A stretch of 64,000 bases of DNA from Atriophallophorus winterbourni (taxonomy: Eukaryota; Platyhelminthes; Trematoda; Plagiorchiida; Microphallidae): assembly GCA_013407085.1 (NCBI GenBank), contig JACCGJ010005505.1, positions 1-64,000 of the forward strand, in the 5' to 3' direction. The position numbers and the translations under genes were made by a program. Below the pieces are notes generated by a model. The model was not told the origin of the DNA. It did not search any database and saw nothing but the letters and a program-made list of their open reading frames with translations. Positions 57,801 to 64,000 of the stretch are shown here, piece by piece (the stretch's first letter is position 1; each line of letters starts with the position of its first letter).

Positions 57801-60800
57801 GCAGTGTGATCCTTGGTCTGTTAGCGTAGATCCCCCTAATGATTTAGAAATCAAAGCATGCATCGAATCCATGAAACCATTCAAAGCTGCTGGCCCCGAT
57901 GACATACCGCCTGTTTTGTTCAAAGAAGGTGGCCAAGTCCTAATCAGCACATTAGGCGATCTCATCCGTGAAGTGTAGTTGTCAGAATCCGTCCTTCCGA
58001 GTTAAGGCGAATCGGTTATCATACCTATATTTAAAAAAGCTCATGCTCTAATCACCGTGGGATAAGTCTCACTCCAATCATTACGAGGTTATTAGCGTCC
58101 TTATGTCTTCGAAGACTAACAACGCATAGAGAATCACAGGTCCGAGAGCAGCGAGCTGGCTTTCGACCCGGCAGAGGCTGTGTCGACCACATTTTTACTC
58201 TTTGACGGATCTTAGAACTGCGGTACACTTATCGACTGCACGGATGTGCAATCGTGCAGTACTTCTATGCTGTGCGGCTAACACCGTGCTAAATTGATTG
58301 GCCACCGGTAGTGAGCTGCATGCTGAAACACGCTGGAGTCTCACTACCATTTCATGTTCTTTTTCTTACTCATATCTGTCTAGGCGTGGGCAACCTGACA
58401 GTAATATCGCCCACGTGCAGTCTGACTGTGCGGCACTTTGCCTGGATCAGGCTTGTGCTTTCATACCATACCATACCATCCACTGCCAACAATAGCCATA
58501 TTTTTAGACTTCAAAAGAGCATTTGATTCAGTCGATCGAAATGTCCTGTTTAAGACCTTGCTGTGCAAAGGCGTTCCGCATAAGTATGTCAACATACTAC
58601 GGGCACTTTATGCTCATACATCCGGATGCGTTAAGGTTTACAACGAACTGTCTCCCAAATTCCACACCACAAGTGGCGTCCGACAAGGATGTCCGATTTT
58701 TCAATTTTGTAATTGATGCCATCGTGGGATTATGCAGCGAAGGTGCCCCAGCCTTCGGAGTTCACATAATGCCAGGCGGCAAGCTTCTCAACTTGGACTA
58801 TGCTGATGATATATTTCTGCTCTTCGACTCGTACACAGATACACAGGCGATACTGAACAAGCTAGCTAGTATTGTGTCCGCATTTGGAATGCGTTTTGTA
58901 CCCACTAAGTGCAGTGTTCTGCTGCAGGACATCGACTTATCAAACAGCGCTTTATTACTTGACAATCAGGCGCTTGAAATTGTAGATCGCTTTATGTATC
59001 TCGGTAGTTGTATCAATAATTTTGCATCGTTAGATGATGAGGTCTCGGCACTCATTTCTAAAGCGACCGTAGCATTCCGCAACCTAAGTCACCTCTGGCG
59101 TCAGAAAGGACTGTCTCTGTTACTGAAGGGTAGAGTGTATATGACAGTTTGGGATGTGTTACGATATAGATGCGAAACCTGGACCCTACGTAAAGAACCT
59201 ATTCAGCGTCTCCAAGTATTTGACAACCGGTGTCTCCGCAACGTTCTAGGAGTTAGCTGTTACAATCGCATAGGCACCGATGCTCTCCGAAATAAGTTGT
59301 TCGGTAGTAATGTTGATATAGAGAAGCAGATCAACCTACGCTGGTTGGGTAACGTTTTACGGATGCCGGACCACCGACTTCCGAAATGGATTCTTTTTGC
59401 GACGCCACATCCTGATTAGCGTAAATCTCGGGGTGACCAAACCGTCACATGGCATAAGCAGTTAAAAACCCTCACTACTAACCTTTCCAAAGTCGGCGCA
59501 GCGCGTCTTCCAGGCTGGTTTCCCCGCGATCCTGAACCCGTGTTCAATGGCGGTCTTGTACTAAGCATCTTCTTGGAGTGTTTGCTTAACCTTGTATGTT
59601 GTCAAGCGGAGTGTCTAGAAAAGCTTGTAATAATGCATGACAGTGAAAGCCGCAAGGAAGCTGCCTTGCTGATATCGCTCTACTCGTTCACGAAACTTGT
59701 TTGAATGCATGTTCCATTCGGTGTGTAGGCACCTCATCCCAGTCTGTTGTGCATACGTTTCGAAAAATTTCGTAGCTGTTTAAGTCCCACCCTTCTTCTT
59801 TTAGGATTTTACTTTTTCATGGTTGTGTGGCAGTTAAGCATTCGGTACGTGCTGCCGGTGTAATGCTGTCTGTGATGATGATGATGATCACCCCTAAGAT
59901 TTTCCTTTGGTAACCCCAATCAACTATTATTCTGGTTGCTTCATTGTTCAGCTTATTGTCTGGCGTCATAACAATCGACGGAATACTTGTTTGCTGAATA
60001 TTGCTGTTCTCGATTTCTTCAATTCAACTTCGATCATAGACATACATCTCAGGCAAGTAGGGAGTACCTTCAGTCAAAGGCAACTTTGCTGAACGGCGGA
60101 TTGCACCGATTCAGGCAAAATCACTGGGCAATGCTTTTAGCTTTATGTATCACGTCCATACTCCCATGATTATGCAAACATACACAACTATACATTGCCC
60201 CTAATCGGAATATGTTTGGGATCGATCGTGAATTCATACTCCAGAGGCTTGCGTGCGATCGTTTATAGAAGGTTTTGCGTAACGCTGACCGAGAAGCTTC
60301 GTCACTCGATTCCTTGCCTTCTGTGTTTATCTTCAACGATGATTTGGTAATAACAACTGACGGTGCTTTGTCGTACTTTCTCCGTTACCAAGTATTTATG
60401 GCTGTTTAGTCAAGCTTCCCGTCTTATCTCCATTCGTTATCACAGTGATCACATGTCGTATACAGCTAAGGCGTATCTCAGCTAGTATCTGCACAAATAA
60501 TTTAAGGTGCGCAACTCGCGTAGATATATCGGTTTATCGATTTTCTACCTCGCGTAGCGTAAATTTTACAGTTGAATAGTATACTCATAACTGCGTGACT
60601 CTATGTAATAATTCTTTTAATAGAATGTTACATTAACGAGTGGGACTAATTATTGTCGAGGAATCCAGGTCTCCTTCATTGAAAATTCGTTTGTTCCATA
60701 TTCATCTCGATTGTATTTTGACCTTCACATTCTATCGCAAAAAAACACTTTTCTAGTTTTTTATTCATTCTGCGTGATTATTATTTTCGCGCTGCAATGC

Positions 60801-63267
60801 CGGGGTCCGGGATAAGCTTGGATTTCAGCAGCCACGCGGCATCGCAAGTTTGAAATAACTGCAAACTGACTGTGAATACAAAGCTTGTGGTATACAGTAT
60901 TATATGACCGTGAACATTTAACGACTCACGCCAAGCATGAACGCAAGCTGACTTGAATTTAACCTCAATAAATTAATGTCTGAGTGTTCTCTGAAGTTGG
61001 TTTACAAAACATGTTCATTGTACTTGAACAGCCTCGCTTACGCTGTTTGTGTTGTGCTGAGTAATTATAATACCAGCTGCACCGCTAATCAGTTTTGTGA
61101 AAAGTCATACCCAGGATTTTAGGTTTTATCCCGCGTGTGTAAACAAGATGCAACACCTGCTAACCCTTACCACACACGCAGGTTGTCATAGCCGGGGGTG
61201 GCAGTGGGGATAAGCTTCCACTGTCTATAAAATGCTCCCATATGGCGCGCGTCTCAAATAGCGTCTGGCAACCAAGTCCAGCTTCTGGCCTGCAGGAGTG
61301 ACTCTCTGAGCCCGGCGGAACTGCTTCTACCAACAGGAGAAGGGGCGAGGGCGAGTGACTGGCGCCTGAAAACCAGTTTGCTTCGGGCAGATGGAGCTCG
61401 TTAGCCTGGGAGGGCATTTCATCTAGGGGAAGGAAAACCCTGATTTTAAAACCTCCGCTGCCTTGCGGGATACCCGATCGCGGTAAAGGGTTCGGGAGAA
61501 AACCCTGAAGAAAAATCTAAAGCAGAGTCTCTTTCCGGCAACTCCCTGCTGCCTTGCAGGCCGCACTTGGTTGTGCAAAGTCTAGAAAAACTGGCTCGAA
61601 CTAACGCCGAGTAGTGCTGGGGACGCTGCTTTGTACCCAAATTCCCAAGACCCTTCATTGAAGCTGACTCATCCTCCTGGCTGAGGTAGTCGCACAAAGT
61701 AAATTACACGAAGGGAACCACGTTATCAAAAATTCGGTGATCGCTCAGATACGAGAACACTCCAGCTGACGGACTGACAATAATCGGGTTGCATTTTCAT
61801 ACCAGTATGTGCGAGTGATAGGGAATACACAACAGCAGCAATCATTCGAGATTGTTTAATTTTTCATTGGAATTTCTAGCTTGTGGTCAACTTCCATTGC
61901 CCCGTTAGCCGCTTTGCTGCTAAAAATATTCACCTCAGCAAGAGCTTCCTTGACATTACTGAAACATGAATCATGTGCCCACGCATGCTACTTTCCTATT
62001 TTTGGCATATCGAGTTCGTGGTCACGTGACGCGTACTCTCTTTGACGCACATAACTGCCGATAAGATGAGCCGTCTCGCAAGGATTGTATGTGTGTTTGC
62101 GTTTCTCATACGTTCTCGATACATTAGGCACGTGGTGTTATAGATTAGCTTCACAAGTTTGAGAAATGTCGACAAGAAAGTGAAGCAGCGACATCAGCTG
62201 CCAGAAAACTTGTTGGTTAGACTCCGTATGATTCACCCTCTATTCTTCTCGCTAGATGCCTCCTGTTGGTGATGATGTATCTCGGTCTATACTGCCGTTG
62301 TTCTATTGATCTCCATTCCTTGCGTCGGTACCTTAATTATACGTCTGCAAGCAAACACAACCCTTCTTGATTTCGGTGTTGTGCCTTGCTAACATGCTTC
62401 GGTATTCACAGCCTAATTGTTTTGCATTAATATTCCTTCTGTGCTATTCATTTTGGTTCTCGCAATGAATAGACGGCTTACTTAAGGTGACAAAGGGGTG
62501 ATCTAGTGGAATCCTGTCTGTAAGATTTTTACACAGACTCTGTGTAGCTTTCCTTGTTTTCGTTCGTAAGAACTGTATTACAATACACCCAAACCCAATC
62601 CCCCGCAACCAAGTTGGATTCGGTTTAATCGCCCGGGAAGAGAATCTAGAACGTCCCGGCCAATCGGTAGAACATCAGTATTCAAGTGGTTTTATTCCAC
62701 CTCAACTTCAATAAGTCTGTAATCCATGACAGCTTTGCGGACATAATTTATTCCTCGGCGTATATACATGGCAGCTAAATTGACCAACGGTAGTGAGCTG
62801 CATACTGAAACACGCTAGAGTCTCACTACCATTTCTATCCCCCCCTCATATCTGGGCCACCTGACAGTATCTTAGCCCACGTGCAGTCTCTGACTGTGCG
62901 GCACTTTGCTTGGATAAGGCTTGTGCCTTCATACCATATAAATTGAGCTGCATACAGAAACACGATAGACTTTCAGTGCAATTTCAAATTCCATTCTTAC
63001 ATCTGTCTAATGCTGGGCAACCTGACAGTATGTTAGCTCACGTGCAATCATGCAGCACCTCTGTCATAGACGTATCAGAGTATCATTAACTCAGAAAGCC
63101 TCTAAGTTATCGAAACTCTGTCCGGTTACAAGGTTATGTTTGTAATTTCGAGCGTTCAGCCTCGCCTGTTCACTTTGTGATTCCCCCGTGTTCATTGTCG
63201 ATGTGTTTTCTTTGTTTGCCAGGGCGGGGTGCCAGTTGACGAATTCGGCTTACCTCAAATATCGTGA
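51775..63267 (+). CDS. CHMP5: CHMP5, ESCRT-III subunit (charged multivesicular body protein 5), four exons
   Basis: Coding joins 51,775-51,840, 51,871-52,188, 53,865-54,110 and 63,223-63,267, giving 224 residues (human CHMP5 is about 219). CHMP5 is a Snf7-family protein of the late ESCRT-III machinery on endosomes that recruits LIP5 and so regulates VPS4 during multivesicular body formation. The family is recognised by MNRLFG at the start, the basic helical segment with MRDGPAKNALKQKALRLLKQK, the near-invariant LQSLKDTKTTVDAMK, the acidic C-terminal stretch EAELEDELAALGEGMD, and the terminal VDEFGLPQI, typical of the LIP5-binding end. All introns are GT-AG and phase 0. The ATG is the first in its frame after the TGA at 51,538 and has AAA before it. 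In the third exon junction region Phe replaces the Glu seen in human (VF|DVQDEL), so the exon 2 donor could be checked with RNA. No poly(A) signal was obvious within 200 bp after the stop. Confidence 0.93.
51841..51870 (+). other. CHMP5: 30-bp intron of CHMP5
   Basis: GTGATG at the start, a T-rich middle and CATCTTATAG at the end. Retention would bring an in-frame TAA after VMTF. Removal joins K22 to V23 in the same place as the human protein sequence. Confidence 0.85.
51871..52188 (+). CDS. CHMP5: CHMP5 exon 2, residues 23-128
   Basis: Carries the core Snf7 helices: ERNKSIEKKIAKLDAEIAAL, MRDGPAKNALKQKALRLL, TYTRQSEQLANQSFN and LQSLKDTKTTVDAMK. Donor GTACGT at 52,189. The intron after it is 1,676 bp. 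Confidence 0.92.
52592..52910 (-). mobile_element. RTE endonuclease fragment in CHMP5 intron 2
   Basis: Minus strand: GVPLKPIDRALPIAVSAAGE, ESDCVVILKSADHETIMRL, MVDIDLRRASL. The same stretch occurs at 3,480-3,640 and partly at 29,730-29,830. It lies antisense to CHMP5. Confidence 0.6.
53261..53545 (+). repeat. full-length family A copy with perfect 10-bp target duplication
   Basis: CCAAACATGT at 53,251-53,260 and 53,546-53,555. The head is expanded into about four tandem 18-bp units (ATGCACGGATGTGCAATT type, 53,261-53,335); the rest follows the consensus to a short ATAC tail. It lies in CHMP5 intron 2, sense orientation. Confidence 0.9.
53865..54110 (+). CDS. CHMP5: CHMP5 exon 3, residues 129-210
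   Basis: Acceptor CTCTTTAG. Encodes DVQDELADMM, then an acidic segment and a Ser/Pro/Ala-rich linker ending SGTKSTV. Donor GGTG|GTAAGT is strong. Confidence 0.92.
54394..54624 (+). repeat. full-length family A copy with 9-bp target duplication
   Basis: TACACAGTC at 54,385-54,393 and 54,625-54,633. 231 bp from the GCACG/ATGTGCAATC head to the CATACCA tail. CHMP5 intron 3. Confidence 0.85.
54640..54935. repeat. two family A copies, tail to tail
   Basis: 54,655-54,790 (+) is the 3' half with a CATACATACATAC tail. 54,795-54,935 (-) is mostly the 5' half (TAGACTGAG to ATGCAAGATCGCATC). They may derive from one inverted insertion or two events. Confidence 0.65.
55185..55800. repeat. family A fragments in CHMP5 intron 3
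   Basis: 55,190-55,256 (+), 55,517-55,600 (-, tail side with GATCCAGACGAAATGCC) and 55,622-55,800 (+, GTCAGCTGCATGCG to GGATCAGGCTTGTG). All are more diverged than the copies at 53 and 54 kb. The remaining sequence from 54,936 to 56,201 shows no gene. Confidence 0.6.
56745..57738 (+). pseudogene. RTE copy 2 endonuclease and linker
   Basis: MNVRTLRQIGQQDALSLTLD (catalytic Asn) at 56,745, then a jump near 56,825 to YALLRRAKSSDIVVLAGDMN (Asp, Asn), RCQITKWRSPDGSQP, QIDNIAISARWRGC, and DSDHALVRCRFSLKF (Asp-His). The linker with WISQRSKEILHQRR follows to a TAG at 57,736. The middle of the domain, with SETR and LLDWIPVNSR in copy 1, is deleted, so the catalytic Glu is gone. Confidence 0.75.
57739..59419 (+). 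pseudogene. RTE copy 2 reverse transcriptase
   Basis: FKAAGPDDIPPVLFKEGG (57,880), a frameshifted IIPIFKKAH, QRAGFRPGRGCVDHIFTL (58,160), the family A insertion, motif A IFLDFKRAFDSVDRNVLF (58,500), motif B TSGVRQGCPI followed by a small deletion and frameshift near 58,700, motif C LLNLDYADDIFLLFD (58,790), then YRCETWTLRKEPIQRLQVFD and LRWLGNVLRMPDHRLPKW at the C-terminus. All three palm motifs survive, in two frames. Confidence 0.8.
58240..58481 (+). repeat. full-length family A copy inside the RTE RT
   Basis: ACTGC at 58,235-58,239 and 58,482-58,486 (CGACTGC versus CCACTGC). Removing it joins codons for RYTYR and LPTIAIF just before motif A, as expected for RTE. Full head, core and CATACCATACCATACC tail. 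Confidence 0.85.
59889..61183. other. CHMP5 intron 3, no gene recognised
   Basis: No element or exon could be assigned. A minus-strand frame at 60,121-60,336 has no recognisable domain. Confidence 0.45.
61184..61705. repeat. repeat B, copy 2, in CHMP5 intron 3
   Basis: Matches 5,590-6,265 over about 500 bp, with a deletion of the internal part present at 6,085-6,190. It ends with the CAGCTTCAATGAAGG and TTTGTGCGACTACC type terminus on the minus strand. Confidence 0.75.
61706..62769. other. CHMP5 intron 3, no gene recognised
   Basis: No assignable repeat or exon seen. Confidence 0.4.
62770..63066 (+). repeat. two family A copies in tandem before the last CHMP5 exon
   Basis: 62,770-62,941 runs from CTAAATTGACC to the CATACCATA tail; 62,945-63,066 is a more diverged piece that starts at GAGCTGCATAC and ends after CACGTGCAATC. 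They stop about 160 bp before the CHMP5 exon 4 acceptor. Confidence 0.7.
63223..63267 (+). CDS. CHMP5: CHMP5 exon 4, residues 211-224
   Basis: Acceptor TTTGTTTGCCAG, then GGVPVDEFGLPQIS and TGA. The human protein ends with a closely similar VDEFGLPQIPAS. Only 45 bp including the stop, 9.1 kb after exon 3, so an automatic annotation could easily miss it. Confidence 0.9.
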   Translation, partial: GGVPVDEFGLPQIS

Positions 63268-64000
63268 ACAAATCCCGTTTCACCGTACTCGAACTCAAAG
63301 GATTTTCACGATGAGTCGCCGTTCGCGAAACATTGTCTCGATCGCATGTGCTTTAACCTCATTGCCAGTTACTTTGTGATATTTCCATACTTATGTTTCC
63401 ATTTTGAAAGAAACACTACGTCATTTAAAATTGAATTCTCGTTTTACTATTTCTAGTTCTTCTTTCCGAGCAGTGTGCGTGTTTTTATAGTGTTTAGCTA
63501 CATTTTCTTGTATCATCGAGCCGAATAACGATCGTACTGTGCCCGTGATTGACGCAACGTTGAAACAAACACGGTAGTTGCGTCTGTTTTCAGTTTGTTG
63601 CTTAAATGACCGAATGTTTGAGCCATGGTAGACGAACGGTAACTTGTTGTCAAAACATCGGAAAAAAGAGAAATGATTGCGTGGCTATTCAAGTATTCAC
63701 TATGTCTAGAGAACGTTGCACGGTATGTTTTTGTGTAGCACAATGTATCTATGAAACACACGCCTGGATTCAGGCCGAGTGCCGTATGTAACAAAGCACA
63801 AGCCTGATCGAGGCAAACTGCCGCGCAGTCAGAGACTGCACGTGGACTAAGATACAGCCAGGTCTGGACAGATATGAGGAATGAAAATAGAATAGAAATG
63901 GGAAAGGGAATGCAGGCAAGCGGAATACGCAAAATCAAATGCACAAAAAAGCAGCTTGTTTTTGTAGTTTCACTGCATGCGATTTTTTGGGTTTTTTGTT
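63268..64000. other. CHMP5 3' flank with a family A copy
   Basis: 63,268-63,757 probably includes the CHMP5 3' UTR; no AATAAA was seen near the stop. A minus-strand family A copy lies at 63,793-63,892 (GCACAAGCCTGATCGAGGC to GGACAGATATGAGG), preceded by a second tail-side piece at 63,760-63,790. Confidence 0.55.

Larger units (their letters stand above)
56202..59888 (+). mobile_element. RTE (SR2-like) non-LTR retrotransposon, copy 2, in CHMP5 intron 3
   Basis: Starts with GAGACTGCACCTTAACG as in copy 1 and ends with a GAT-repeat tail at 59,872-59,888, the short microsatellite tail expected of RTE. It contains endonuclease and RT traces in sense orientation with CHMP5, an internal deletion in the endonuclease near 56,820, a family A insertion (58,240-58,481) and several frameshifts. 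SR2 is the schistosome RTE family it recalls; naming is by resemblance only. Confidence 0.8.

Overview
The window is eukaryotic and reads as flatworm, most likely digenean trematode, genomic DNA. This is an inference from content. It holds one host gene with a 30-base intron, a trait known from schistosome genes, inside dense non-LTR retrotransposons of CR1-like and RTE (SR2-like) type. No tRNA, rRNA, CRISPR array or bacterial-type operon was seen.

The only confident host gene is CHMP5, a Snf7-family ESCRT-III subunit, on the + strand at 51,775-63,267. It has four coding exons (66, 318, 246 and 45 bp including the stop) joined in phase 0 by introns of 30, 1,676 and 9,112 bp, and encodes 224 residues. 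Its large introns hold SINE-like copies and an RTE element. An old CR1 element ends about 225 bp upstream of its ATG.

Region 0-10 kb: fragments of a SINE-like family (A), one RTE/SR2-like copy interrupted by two A insertions, several minus-strand CR1 and RTE pieces, and a repeat (B) that looks like the 3' UTR of one CR1 subfamily. Region 10-14.2 kb: the best-preserved element, CR1-E on the minus strand, with ORF1, endonuclease, reverse transcriptase, a 3' stem-loop and a hexamer tail. Region 14-19 kb: minus-strand CR1-F split by a nested insertion, then element R, which carries a 172-bp foldback insertion with a 7-bp target duplication. Region 19-24 kb: plus-strand element G with ORF1, endonuclease and RT. 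Region 24-37 kb: AT-rich, decayed relatives of G (Q, H, I, K, J), including a 378-bp tandem duplication. Region 37-46 kb: minus-strand element M, plus-strand CR1-N with insertion-in-insertion nesting, and Gypsy-type LTR sequence (two same-polarity LTRs and a gag relic). Region 46-51.5 kb: more relics and CR1-P. Region 51.5-64 kb: CHMP5.

Apart from CHMP5, every coding trace belongs to mobile elements, all disrupted at least once. Nesting gives relative ages: family A is younger than the RTE copies, H is younger than the G 3'-UTR copies, and these are younger than CR1-N and CR1-F. All family labels here are local names, because no database search was possible.
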